Position numbers and translations under genes: made by a program
Source: an uncultured Deferribacteraceae bacterium
GTDB taxonomy: Bacteria > Chrysiogenota > Deferribacteres > Deferribacterales > Mucispirillaceae
DNA: 38,985 bases
Assembly (NCBI GenBank): GCA_947041225.1
Contig: CAMRDM010000013.1
Location: 1 to 38,985, forward strand
Reading direction: 5' to 3'
The notes under the pieces: model-generated
What the model was told of the DNA's origin: nothing
The model's input: the letters and a program-made list of their open reading frames with translations, nothing else
Databases searched by the model: none
In this document: positions 1 to 8,186 of the stretch, piece after piece
Layout of the letters: each line of letters starts with the position of its first letter
Position numbering within the stretch: the first letter of the stretch is position 1

Positions 1-162
1 AAAAATTACGAGTAATAATTATTGTATATTTGTTGATGATAAAAATTACGAGTAATAATTATTGTATGTTTGTTGATGATAAAAATTACGAGTAAATAAT
101 TATTGTATGTTTGTTGATGGTAAAAATTACGAGTAAATAATTATTGTATGTTTGTTGATGGT
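1..162. repeat. 40/41-bp tandem repeat, four copies
   Basis: Four head-to-tail units lie at 1-40, 41-80, 81-121 and 122-162, followed by the first bases of a fifth. Units 1 and 2 are 40 bp and differ by one base. Units 3 and 4 are identical 41-bp copies with one extra A and a changed end. Each unit contains the palindrome AATAATTATT. The array touches the window edge, so its true length is unknown. Function unknown; it could be a minisatellite or an AT-rich iteron-like element. Confidence 0.95.
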
Positions 163-195
163 AAAAATTGTTACCAATAAATCGCAAACATTAAT

Positions 196-279
196 CTATA
201 AAAATGGGTAGTTTTCGATATCCTCAACATTGATATCAAATGCCATATTCGTATCTATAAATTTATAGACCACTACTGA
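196..279 (-). pseudogene. Decayed fragment of the mqnD 5' region
   Basis: Reading past the lipid-kinase stop codon in the same frame gives about 27 codons that include KFIDTNMAFDINVEDIEN, then a TAG stop at 196-198. The intact MqnD upstream has KLIDTDMMFDITFEDIEN at residues 24-41. The DNA at 211-271 also aligns with 1816-1876 at roughly three quarters identity by eye. It has no ATG before the matching block and none of the later MqnD motifs, so it is a relic of a duplication and probably not a working gene. The similarity is seen directly; the duplication history is inferred. Confidence 0.7.
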
Positions 280-1143
280 TTAATAAATTAGTTTTACTGC
301 TTTCTCTTTAATAGAGATAAATACAGATTTTTTATCTATACTATAACTTTCTCCATCTATTTGAGCGAGAGTCACATCATTAATCTTTATATAGTCAGCC
401 TGCATTCTTGATCCAACAAAACCTCTATTTGTGAAAATAGAAAGCAATGATTTAAATAAATATTTTCTCTTTGTTTTAAATATAGCAAACAAATTTAACT
501 TGCCTGAATCTAACTTACCTAAAGGATATTTACCAGCGTACGACGAAACAATTGAAACAATTAAATGAGCAGGATTATGATCGTAGCCTTTAGCAGATAT
601 ATCCATTAATCCAAACTTCTTTGTAAGCAACACTTTTAACCCCGTAAACACATAAGAAAGCTTCTTCGGTAAAATCCTTTTTTTATTAGATTCAACCAAC
701 TTAACCACCTCTGCATCGAAACCAAATCCTGCAAAAAGCACAAATAGTTTATCATCTATAAAGCCAACTGGGATCTCTATAAATTTTGAAAGTGTAATGT
801 TTTTTGCAGCTTTAATAGGATTATCATCTATACCATACTCTTTACAAAAAACATTAACTGCTCCTAAAGGAAGTACTGAAAAAAACTTATCCTTCTTGCC
901 ATACATACCCGCAACAACTTCATTAACTAAACCATCGCCACCAGCTGCAATTACAATATCTGCATCTGATGCTTTTGAAATGTGATAACCATCCAAACTT
1001 GATGCTGTTAACACTGTCTCGAAATTATCAAACTTTAAATTTAACATCTTATCAAACTTTAAATTTAATATCTTCTTAATTTTCTCTACCTTACCTTTTG
1101 AATAACCAGTAGCAATAGGATTAACTATTAATAAAATCTTCAT
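280..1143 (-). CDS. Lipid kinase of the diacylglycerol/sphingosine kinase (YegS/DagK) family
   Basis: This 287-residue protein is probably an ATP-dependent kinase acting on diacylglycerol or a related lipid at the inner membrane. The DAGK catalytic domain shows the nucleotide loop GGDGLVNEVVAG near residues 67-78, then PLGAVNVF where many relatives have PLGTxNxF, then GFGFDAEVV. The length is normal. Its ATG overlaps the mqnD stop as ATGA, so the two are translationally coupled, and it is the last gene of the prfB-alr-mla-mqnD run. The lipid context next to Mla genes fits phospholipid turnover, but the substrate cannot be read from sequence. A 24-bp tandem duplication near the N-terminus doubles an eight-residue LNLKFD segment. 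Confidence 0.85.
   Translation of the reverse strand: MKILLIVNPIATGYSKGKVEKIKKILNLKFDKMLNLKFDNFETVLTASSLDGYHISKASDADIVIAAGGDGLVNEVVAGMYGKKDKFFSVLPLGAVNVFCKEYGIDDNPIKAAKNITLSKFIEIPVGFIDDKLFVLFAGFGFDAEVVKLVESNKKRILPKKLSYVFTGLKVLLTKKFGLMDISAKGYDHNPAHLIVSIVSSYAGKYPLGKLDSGKLNLFAIFKTKRKYLFKSLLSIFTNRGFVGSRMQADYIKINDVTLAQIDGESYSIDKKSVFISIKEKAVKLIY
1025..1072 (-). repeat. 24-bp in-frame tandem duplication in the lipid kinase
   Basis: Units at 1025-1048 and 1049-1072 differ at one base. They encode two consecutive LNLKFD-containing octapeptides (residues about 25-40) in the N-terminal part of the kinase, between its first beta strand and the GGDG loop. The reading frame is preserved. Confidence 0.9.
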
Positions 1144-1940
1144 ACTATTATCTCTTCTTTTAAATCAATATTTAAAAACTTATATATCGCATCCTTACTA
1201 ACATTTAGATCGTAAGAATATTTATTCACATATAAATCTATATGTGATTTTATTACATCATCATTCATATCTTGTGCATGCTCTTTTACAAAACTCTCTA
1301 TCTCAAAATAGTTTCTCTTTGCAAAGTTGATAGACCTTCGAATACTCTCATTCATAGGTTTCGCAATATCTACTAAACTTTTCCTGATTGCTATAAAACC
1401 TAACGGTGTCGGTAATCCAAATAAATTAAAATACTCTACACCTAAATCTACAACTAAATTCAAACCAAACTCTTTATAGATAAATCGTCCCTCATGAATT
1501 AATATCCCAATATCAACTTCACCACTTTCAACTGCTGAGATTATTTTATCAAAACGCATCTCTATTTTTTCAACTTTTATACCTTTATATAAAGTATCAA
1601 AAAGCAAGTTTGCTGTTGTATTTACACCTGGTATTGCGATCTTTTTGCCCGATAACCCATCTACTGATAAGTTCTGTTTTGACACCAAAATAGGTCCTGT
1701 ATTATAACCTAACGCTGCACCTGCTGATAATATATAATAGTCCGAAGAAATCTTATGGTAAACTCCAAATGATACTTTACAGATATCTATCTCTCTATTT
1801 ATCGCTAAATTGTTAAGGTTCTCGATATCCTCAAATGTGATATCAAACATCATATCTGTATCGATTAACTTATTAATTAATCCACCAAAAATATATGTGT
1901 CATTAGGACATGTAGATATCGCTAAACTCAAATTACTCAT
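1140..1940 (-). CDS. mqnD: 1,4-dihydroxy-6-naphthoate synthase (futalosine menaquinone pathway)
   Basis: MqnD converts cyclic dehypoxanthinyl futalosine to 1,4-dihydroxy-6-naphthoate in the futalosine route to menaquinone. The 266-residue protein has the periplasmic-binding-protein-like fold typical of the family. It shows the N-terminal STCPNDTYIF block (residues 9-18), KVSFGVYH (55-62), the GAALGYNTGPILV ligand loop (about 74-86) and GILIHEGRF with the conserved histidine near 149. No other menaquinone gene is in the window. It starts 8 bp after mlaD and overlaps the lipid kinase by four bases, so all three are probably cotranscribed. A decayed copy of its 5' part lies at 196-279. Confidence 0.9.
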   Translation of the reverse strand: MSNLSLAISTCPNDTYIFGGLINKLIDTDMMFDITFEDIENLNNLAINREIDICKVSFGVYHKISSDYYILSAGAALGYNTGPILVSKQNLSVDGLSGKKIAIPGVNTTANLLFDTLYKGIKVEKIEMRFDKIISAVESGEVDIGILIHEGRFIYKEFGLNLVVDLGVEYFNLFGLPTPLGFIAIRKSLVDIAKPMNESIRRSINFAKRNYFEIESFVKEHAQDMNDDVIKSHIDLYVNKYSYDLNVSKDAIYKFLNIDLKEEIIV

Positions 1941-1948
1941 AAATAGAA

Positions 1949-3511
1949 CTAGACTCCATCTACTTTCATTATCTGTTCCTCTACTTTCATTATCTGTTCC
2001 TCTTCTTTCAATCTAGCTACTTCTTTTGAAAAATATTTTACGTTCTTATCAATAAACTTAATCCCTGCACCAACTGTAAATCTAAGTTTATCAAATCCAA
2101 AGAAATCCTCTACTCCAACTCTTATAAAATATCTATCTAGAAAAGTATAACTAACTAACGCTTTTGTAAACACCGCTACTGAATGATTATTGTAATCTGT
2201 TCTAAAATCATACGCCTCTAATGAGAACGCTAATGTCTGTGATCTTAACGGATATATATCAAGACCTAAACCTACTGTGTTTTCAAATAAACCACCTCGT
2301 AAACCTAGCCATCTATAAAACACATAACTGTACTGCAACGAAAATGCTAATGTACCATTTGTTGATAGAGACGGAAATGTATATGTACCTGTCTGAAGAT
2401 TACCCGCTGTATCTATATACTCGTATGTACCAGTAGCTCCAGCGTTACTTAATCCCGATCTATTACTTATACCTAAAGTGAAAAACTGATTAGCACGAGG
2501 GAAAAACTTTACGTTTGCATACCCTCGTAAATTATTTAAATTAAACGCGTAGTCTACTCCAAAATCAAATACAAATGATGCACTAAAACCACCAACTAAA
2601 TTCTTAGCACCTTTAATTATTGATTTAACATCATCTCTTGTTTCATTATCGTTAATCAATAAACCTAATGTTCCACCATCACTATTGATATCTTCTGTTA
2701 TATCTGCAATGTTTTTTATAGTTTTATTTATATTTGCTATGATAGGTTTTGCATATCCCTCATCTGTACCGTTATCAGTAATAAGTGTATTAATAGATAT
2801 TGAAAGGTTTTTAATAGCTCCGACAATCTCATCTATATTTGTAATTGTGCCATCAATCGCTGACTCATTACGAACAACAACTCCTTCTATAACTCTCATC
2901 GTATTACCAAGACTTATAACTAGATCATTAAAGTTATTATTGTTTTCTGAAACTAACTTATCAAGATTATCAGCAACACTCTGCAACGACTCCAATGTAG
3001 ATTGAACAACATTTACTGTTGACTCACTCTTAACTAACTTATTAATTGATGCAGCTAAATCTGCTATCTCTGAAGACATTCTCTCTACCGAATCTATCGC
3101 TTTATTGAGAGATGCTCCAACTTGTCTATCTTCATAGATAACACCTCCCTCTAATACTCCAACTGATGGCGTATCTCTTACAACTAACTCTATCGCTTTA
3201 TCACCCATGAAGCCTGATTGACGAACTGTAAACTCTATATTATCTGGAATAGAATACTTTTCAGATATACTTACTATAGCTGATAAATCATCTCCTATCA
3301 AACCGATATCATCTAACTGTCCGACGGGAAGACCTCTATAGAATACCTTAGTACCTTTCTTTAATCCATCAGCATCATTTATCATAAATGTGATAACGTA
3401 AACTTCATCTTTGCTAAATGAAAATTTACTAAATGATATACCGAGAAAAGATAGCAATACTATCGACACTATTACAAAAATTCCAACTTTAGTCTCTAGA
3501 CCAAACTTCAT
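1949..3511 (-). CDS. mlaD: MlaD-type MCE protein with a C-terminal beta-barrel-like domain
   Basis: This is the substrate-binding MCE subunit of the MlaEF lipid ABC transporter. Residues 8-28 form one inner-membrane helix. The MCE domain follows at about 38-115, with DADGLKKGTKVFYRGLPVG and a GDKAIEL end. A long helical, asparagine/serine-rich region covers about 120-300. Residues about 305-492 alternate aromatic and polar positions like outer-membrane strands and end in LRFTVGAGIKF, which resembles a BAM beta-signal. At 520 residues it is far longer than the roughly 180-residue E. coli MlaD. MlaD fused to an outer-membrane barrel is known from Veillonella parvula, where it bridges the envelope; the barrel here is inferred from strand pattern. 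A tail of about 28 residues with a duplicated EEQIMKV follows. Confidence 0.88.
   Translation of the reverse strand: MKFGLETKVGIFVIVSIVLLSFLGISFSKFSFSKDEVYVITFMINDADGLKKGTKVFYRGLPVGQLDDIGLIGDDLSAIVSISEKYSIPDNIEFTVRQSGFMGDKAIELVVRDTPSVGVLEGGVIYEDRQVGASLNKAIDSVERMSSEIADLAASINKLVKSESTVNVVQSTLESLQSVADNLDKLVSENNNNFNDLVISLGNTMRVIEGVVVRNESAIDGTITNIDEIVGAIKNLSISINTLITDNGTDEGYAKPIIANINKTIKNIADITEDINSDGGTLGLLINDNETRDDVKSIIKGAKNLVGGFSASFVFDFGVDYAFNLNNLRGYANVKFFPRANQFFTLGISNRSGLSNAGATGTYEYIDTAGNLQTGTYTFPSLSTNGTLAFSLQYSYVFYRWLGLRGGLFENTVGLGLDIYPLRSQTLAFSLEAYDFRTDYNNHSVAVFTKALVSYTFLDRYFIRVGVEDFFGFDKLRFTVGAGIKFIDKNVKYFSKEVARLKEEEQIMKVEEQIMKVDGV
1960..2001 (-). repeat. 21-bp in-frame tandem duplication at the mlaD 3' end
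   Basis: Two identical 21-bp units (1960-1980 and 1981-2001) encode EEQIMKV twice in the hydrophilic tail that follows the last predicted beta strand of MlaD. Only a few codons separate the repeat from the stop. Confidence 0.92.
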
Positions 3512-3568
3512 ATCATTTCCTTTATTCTAAATTATAAACTAAACTGTATATGAAACTACATATCTCTA

Positions 3569-4315
3569 TTAATATACTTTTATAGGACCATCTTTAACAC
3601 CAGCTAAAAACTGTACTACATATTCATTCGTCGTACTACCTAACTCTTTTGTACTACCAGAAAAAATAACTCTACCTTGATAAATCATTATAACATTATC
3701 TGCTATTTTGAAAACAGATTTTATATCATGCGATACAACAACTGATGTGATACCTAACTTATGTTGTGTATCGTATATTAAATCATCAACTACATCTGTC
3801 ATGATCGGATCAAGCCCCGTTGTTGGCTCATCATACAACATAATATCTGGCTCTAATGTTAACGATCTTGCAAGACCTACTCGTTTACGCATTCCACCTG
3901 ATAACTCTGACGGAAATTTATCATTAACATCACTTAAACCAACAAGTGATAACTTATGCTCAACTATCCCTGCGATCTTCGTATTATCGTAATCTGTATG
4001 CTCTAGTAACGGAAAGGCTACATTCTCATAAACTGTCATCGAATCAAATAACGCTGCATTCTGAAAAAGAAAACCAAACTTCTTTCTTATCTCAAGCAAC
4101 CTATTATAATTAGCCAATGTGATATCTTCACCATCTATAAAAACATTACCACTATCTGGTTTTAAAAGTCCCATCATCAACTTCAGTAAAACTGATTTAC
4201 CTGTGCCTGATGGACCTATAAGGACAGTTATCCCACCTTTCTTTATCTCAAACGATACTCCTTTATGAATATCATGTGAACCAAATGATTTATATATATC
4301 GACTAACTTAATCAT
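3569..4315 (-). CDS. mlaF: Lipid transporter ATP-binding protein MlaF
   Basis: This is the ATPase of the Mla-type phospholipid transporter on the cytoplasmic face of the inner membrane. The 248 residues carry a complete ABC cassette: Walker A GPSGTGKS (about 33-40), Q-loop FLFQN, signature LSGGMRKR, Walker B IMLYDEPTTGLDP and the H-loop VVSHD. The LSGGMRKRVGLAR signature and overall pattern are those of the MlaF/Ttg2A group. Its ATG overlaps the mlaE stop as ATGA. A 57-bp gap separates it from mlaD. No MlaA, MlaB or MlaC gene is nearby, which fits a minimal three-component EFD system. Confidence 0.95.
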   Translation of the reverse strand: MIKLVDIYKSFGSHDIHKGVSFEIKKGGITVLIGPSGTGKSVLLKLMMGLLKPDSGNVFIDGEDITLANYNRLLEIRKKFGFLFQNAALFDSMTVYENVAFPLLEHTDYDNTKIAGIVEHKLSLVGLSDVNDKFPSELSGGMRKRVGLARSLTLEPDIMLYDEPTTGLDPIMTDVVDDLIYDTQHKLGITSVVVSHDIKSVFKIADNVIMIYQGRVIFSGSTKELGSTTNEYVVQFLAGVKDGPIKVY

Positions 4316-5112
4316 ATGCTTACCAAAAAGGTTGTTATAATATAATCAAATAAAAGAATTAAAACACATGAAACAACAACTGATTGAGTTGTCGACTTAC
4401 CAACTCCCTCTGCTCCTAATCTAGTATTCAATCCTTTATAACACGCAACTACTACTATCACTAATCCAAAAACAAACGCTTTAACTAAACTGTTAAACAA
4501 AGCTGTAAAATCAACATATAAAACAGACTGATCTACATACTCAACTGAATTAACACCTAAAAATAAAACGTTTACAGCGTATCCTCCCATCAAACCGAAC
4601 ATTATACATATAACATTCAACATAGGAAAAACAATCGCTGCTGCAACTAATCTCGGTGCTACAAGGTAATCTAAAGTATTGATACCCATTGCATCAAGTG
4701 CATCTATCTGTTCAGTTACTTTCATCGTCCCAAGCTCTGCTGCTATCGATGATCCCACCCTTGCTGCAACCATCAAACCTGTTAATACTGGACCTAACTC
4801 TGTAACCATCGCCAATGTTACAAGCGAGCCAGACATACTCTCTGCTCCAAAATCCTTGAAACCAACATATGTCTGTATACCGAAAACCATACCTGTAAAT
4901 CCACCCGTTAAGACTACTATAGGTACAGATTTAATTCCTATAAACTCTATCTGTTTCAATGTTAATTTATAACGCATCTTATTTGATACGACACATTTAA
5001 GTGTTGATACAAATAAAATACTCATCTCGCCTGCAACTCTAAATAACGATAAAGTTATCGATCCGACTGAATTGAAAAATCGCATTATAAATATTTCTCT
5101 AGTGCCGTTCAT
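4312..5112 (-). CDS. mlaE: Lipid transporter permease MlaE
   Basis: This is the permease of the Mla lipid transporter. The protein is 266 residues with a helical inner-membrane core: hydrophobic segments near 58-80, 100-125, 155-185, 215-235 and 245-264. It has the family coupling segment VTEQIDALDAMGIN, and GPVLTGLMVAARVGSSIAAELGTM just before it. The first ATG overlaps the alr end by 14 bp and has only a weak GAGAG ribosome site. A second ATG at 5085 (MRFFNS) has a similarly weak AGAGA, so either could be the start. It lies directly upstream of mlaF and mlaD in one run. Confidence 0.94.
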   Translation of the reverse strand: MNGTREIFIMRFFNSVGSITLSLFRVAGEMSILFVSTLKCVVSNKMRYKLTLKQIEFIGIKSVPIVVLTGGFTGMVFGIQTYVGFKDFGAESMSGSLVTLAMVTELGPVLTGLMVAARVGSSIAAELGTMKVTEQIDALDAMGINTLDYLVAPRLVAAAIVFPMLNVICIMFGLMGGYAVNVLFLGVNSVEYVDQSVLYVDFTALFNSLVKAFVFGLVIVVVACYKGLNTRLGAEGVGKSTTQSVVVSCVLILLFDYIITTFLVSI

Positions 5113-6205
5113 TTATATACACTCTCGGTATTCTATATGATATACCTGTTAATATCTCATAACTTATTGTACCAGCCATTTTTGCCAACATATCTGCCGT
5201 AATATTACTGCCTAGCACCTCAACAGATCTTCCAACTTTAATACCTTCTACATCTGTTAGATCTATCATTACCATATCCATACAAACAACACCAACAACC
5301 TGACACTTTATGCCATCTATAAACATAAAACCCTTATTAGATAAAGATGTCGGATAGCCATCTGCATATCCTATCGGAACTATACCTATAACCATATCTC
5401 GATCTGCAATAAAAGTTCTGCCGTAACTTACCGACTCTCCCTTCTTGACAATCTTAGAGTGTACAACTATCGACTTTATACTCATGATAGGCTCAATACC
5501 TACCAACTTATCGGTTGACTCATATCCGTACATAGCAATACCCGGACGTGTAAAATCCCACTTATTCTCATAGTTCGTAATGCCTGATGAGTTGAGGAAA
5601 CTTGTTGTAAAATTGTATCCTCTATTTCTCTCTATAAACATATCAAAAAGTTTAGTTTGCTCATTTACAAAATCTATATTCGATCCCGATGTTGCAAGAT
5701 GGCTTAATATATGTACAACGTCAATGTGTGGATACTTTTTCAAAAAATCTAAAAGTAAACTATCTGGACTGAAACCTAATCTCTTCATTCCTGTATCAAT
5801 CTTTAAAGCAACCTTAACTCTTAAATTTATCGATCCTGCAATATCTGATACTTTTTTCGCAAACTCATCATCAAATATAGTTAATATTAATCCTTGCTCG
5901 ATCGCTTCCTTAATATATATATCGGTTATATACCCAAGAATATATATATTAACATCGGAAATATTATTCGTGTCAAAAATAGCTTTTAACTCTAAACCCT
6001 CTGTCATCGTTGCAACTGCAAAATGTTTTACATTAGAATTTTTATACGCATAAAGAGAAGTATCTGTTGCACCATGTCCGTATGCATCGGCTTTTACCAT
6101 AGCGATAATATCTGAGTTTGAACTACCTCTTGCAATCATGATATTATTTGAAAACTTAGCTAGATCTATCTCTGCATAAGTTGGTCTATGATAACTCCCC
6201 TTCAT
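5099..6205 (-). CDS. alr: Alanine racemase
   Basis: This PLP enzyme interconverts L- and D-alanine for peptidoglycan. The 368-residue length is typical. The N-terminal barrel carries the PLP lysine in MVKADAYGHGA (about 36-46), then KIDTGMKRLGF and the RPGIAMYG loop. The C-terminal beta domain starts near SYGRTF and has the catalytic-tyrosine region IGYADGYP and VCMDMVMIDLTD. The start has a good AAGG ribosome site nine bases upstream. It sits 37 bp after prfB and overlaps the mlaE start, so it is probably cotranscribed with the envelope genes downstream. Confidence 0.96.
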   Translation of the reverse strand: MKGSYHRPTYAEIDLAKFSNNIMIARGSSNSDIIAMVKADAYGHGATDTSLYAYKNSNVKHFAVATMTEGLELKAIFDTNNISDVNIYILGYITDIYIKEAIEQGLILTIFDDEFAKKVSDIAGSINLRVKVALKIDTGMKRLGFSPDSLLLDFLKKYPHIDVVHILSHLATSGSNIDFVNEQTKLFDMFIERNRGYNFTTSFLNSSGITNYENKWDFTRPGIAMYGYESTDKLVGIEPIMSIKSIVVHSKIVKKGESVSYGRTFIADRDMVIGIVPIGYADGYPTSLSNKGFMFIDGIKCQVVGVVCMDMVMIDLTDVEGIKVGRSVEVLGSNITADMLAKMAGTISYEILTGISYRIPRVYINERH

Positions 6206-6242
6206 TAACGCCTTTATCCCCTTTCTAATATCATTCTATAAA

Positions 6243-7343
6243 CTAATTTATACCTGCGTTGTGCAGTAAATAACTTTTGATAAAACTCTCTAAATCGCCG
6301 TCCATAACAGAGTCAACATTACCTGTCTCTTCCCTTGTTCGTAAATCCTTAACCATCTTATAAGGGTGCATAACGTATGATCTTATCTGATTACCCCAAC
6401 CGATATCGGTTTTACTGCTCTCTAATTTATCTTTCTCTTCGTTTCTTATACTTCTTTCATAATCATATAATCTCGACTTCAAGATCTTCATAGCCGATGC
6501 CTTATTCTTATGTTGGCTTCGCTCGTTCTGACATGCTGCAACTATGTTTGTTGGAATATGGGTAATACGTACAGCTGAGTCTGTTGTGTTAATATGCTGT
6601 CCACCTGCTCCACCTGCTCTATATGTATCTATACGTAAATCCGACTCCACAATATTTATATCAATATTATCGTCGATCTCTGGAAGAACAAATACAGATG
6701 CAAATGAAGTGTGTCTTCTGTTTTGAGAATCAAACGGAGATAATCTAACTAATCTATGAACTCCGATCTCTCCTTTCAAAAATCCGAAAACATAATCACC
6801 TATTAAATTAAATGTGATAGATTTTAACCCAGCTTCATCGCCGTCTAACTGATCCATTATCTCTAACTTAAAGCCTGCTCGCTCTGCATATCTATTATAC
6901 ATTCTAAAAAGCATCGCAGCCCAATCGTTCGACTCTGTACCACCTGCTCCTGAATGGATAGTAACTATCGCTGATGATGAATCATGTTCCTTATTCAATA
7001 TCAATTTAAGCTCAAAATCTGTAAGCAGTTTCGATAGACTCTTATAACTCTCTTCTATCTCTGTCTCTAAAGACTCCTCACCCTCATTATATAACTCTAT
7101 CAAAACATTTATATCATCAAACGAACTATTAAGCGATCTCCAACTATCTAAAAATCGTTTATATATAGCCTGTTCTTTTAATAATAACTTAGACTCTTTC
7201 TGAGACCAAAAATCTTTATCCTCTAAAGAAAGTCTATCTATCTCTGAAATCTTCTTATTGATCTCTTCTTCACTAAATGTCTTAGATAATGAGGTTATTT
7301 TCCCCTTTATCTCTGACACTAAACTAATTAATTCCCCAATCAT
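6243..7343 (-). CDS. prfB: Peptide chain release factor 2, single-frame (no programmed frameshift)
   Basis: RF2 ends translation at UGA and UAA. The 366 residues show the stop-codon reading motif SPF in RLSPFDSQNRRHTSF, the catalytic AGGAGGQHIN and the GAGGTESNDWA block. The whole N-terminal coiled domain is in one frame with the rest. The in-frame UGA near codon 25 that drives the +1 frameshift in E. coli and many other bacteria is absent. It is the first gene after the promoter at 7377-7405. The AAGGA ribosome site is about 14 bases from the ATG, separated from it by a perfect 14-bp palindrome. Confidence 0.96.
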   Translation of the reverse strand: MIGELISLVSEIKGKITSLSKTFSEEEINKKISEIDRLSLEDKDFWSQKESKLLLKEQAIYKRFLDSWRSLNSSFDDINVLIELYNEGEESLETEIEESYKSLSKLLTDFELKLILNKEHDSSSAIVTIHSGAGGTESNDWAAMLFRMYNRYAERAGFKLEIMDQLDGDEAGLKSITFNLIGDYVFGFLKGEIGVHRLVRLSPFDSQNRRHTSFASVFVLPEIDDNIDINIVESDLRIDTYRAGGAGGQHINTTDSAVRITHIPTNIVAACQNERSQHKNKASAMKILKSRLYDYERSIRNEEKDKLESSKTDIGWGNQIRSYVMHPYKMVKDLRTREETGNVDSVMDGDLESFIKSYLLHNAGIN

Positions 7344-7357
7344 AGTATAGCTATACT
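7344..7357. promoter_or_regulatory. Perfect 14-bp palindrome between the prfB ribosome site and ATG
   Basis: AGTATAGCTATACT is its own reverse complement and ends at the base before the prfB ATG. In RNA it can form a 5-bp stem with a 4-base loop, which would bring the distant AAGGA ribosome site to a normal spacing. It could also be a DNA operator just downstream of the predicted transcription start. Seen directly; the role is a guess. Confidence 0.5.
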
Positions 7358-7376
7358 TCCTTTTAATCTAAGAATA

Positions 7377-7405
7377 ATTATACCTTATAGGTCTCTATTA
7401 ATCAA
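7377..7405 (-). promoter_or_regulatory. Sigma70-type promoter for prfB-alr-mla-mqnD
   Basis: On the minus strand, -35 TTGATT (7400-7405) and a perfect -10 TATAAT (7377-7382) are 17 bp apart. Transcription would begin near 7370, about 27 bases upstream of the prfB ATG. It lies in the 129-bp gap between rluB and prfB, the widest gap in this part of the minus-strand run. Confidence 0.7.
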
Positions 7406-7472
7406 TACTATTATTCCCATATATTATAAAACTAATTATAAAAATATCTTACTTTAAGTTTATATTAAACAG

Positions 7473-8186
7473 TTAAAGTCCTACTATATTTTTTAACTCT
7501 TTTAACTCATGCTTATTCAATTTCCTGATCTCACCCGGTGCCATATCATCTAGTAAAATATTAGCTATCTGAAATCTTACAAGCTGTTTAACTGATGATC
7601 CAAAATATCCGAACATCTCTCTTATCTGTCTCTTCTTCCCCTCGATCAAGATAACTTCATAATTCTTCTTACCTACCTCTTTTATTCGGCATGGAAGATA
7701 CTTTTCACTATCTGTTTCAAGTCCGTTTCTAAGTTCTGTTACCTCATAATCATTAAGCAATCTATCAACTGTTACATAGTAACGCTTTTCAACTTTTGAC
7801 TCCGATTTCTGTATACGCTGAATAAGGTATCCATCATTTGTAAAAAGGATCAACCCTTCACTTTCATAATCTAATCTACCTGAATACGGTAACTTCTTTG
7901 TCTTTAAAAGATCAAATGAATCAAGTGTTGCTCTACCTCTTCCGAAACCATACTCTGTTAATACTTTTCTTGGTTTATAAAACTTATAGATCTGAATTTC
8001 TTCAACCATTAATGGCTCATTATCTATCAATATAGCATCGTTATCTGGATCTATCTTTACACCTTGAGATACAACTATTTCACCGTTTAAATTAATTCTG
8101 CCCTCTTCAATCATCACATCAACTTCTCGTCTTGAGAACTGTGATGATGAAGCAATATATCTGTTTATTCTTACTAATTCTGCCAT
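7473..8186 (-). CDS. rluB: Pseudouridine synthase of the RsuA/RluB family
   Basis: This enzyme probably makes pseudouridine in 23S rRNA. The 237 residues begin with an S4 RNA-binding domain (INRYIASSSQFSRREVDVMI, then GRINLNGE). The catalytic domain follows, with SGRLDYESEGLILFTNDG holding the catalytic aspartate, the YYVTVD strand and a KRQIREMFGYFG motif near the end. The choice between RluB, RluE, RluF and RsuA rests on the scpA-scpB-rluB gene order, which is common in bacteria. It overlaps the scpB stop by one base (TAATG). Confidence 0.88.
   Translation of the reverse strand: MAELVRINRYIASSSQFSRREVDVMIEEGRINLNGEIVVSQGVKIDPDNDAILIDNEPLMVEEIQIYKFYKPRKVLTEYGFGRGRATLDSFDLLKTKKLPYSGRLDYESEGLILFTNDGYLIQRIQKSESKVEKRYYVTVDRLLNDYEVTELRNGLETDSEKYLPCRIKEVGKKNYEVILIEGKKRQIREMFGYFGSSVKQLVRFQIANILLDDMAPGEIRKLNKHELKELKNIVGL

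Noticed and set aside
1..162. CRISPR array
   Set aside because: The units are contiguous with no unique spacers, and no cas gene is present.
6243..7343. Programmed +1 frameshift in prfB
   Set aside because: The N-terminal domain and catalytic domain are in one frame, and no early in-frame UGA occurs at the usual place.
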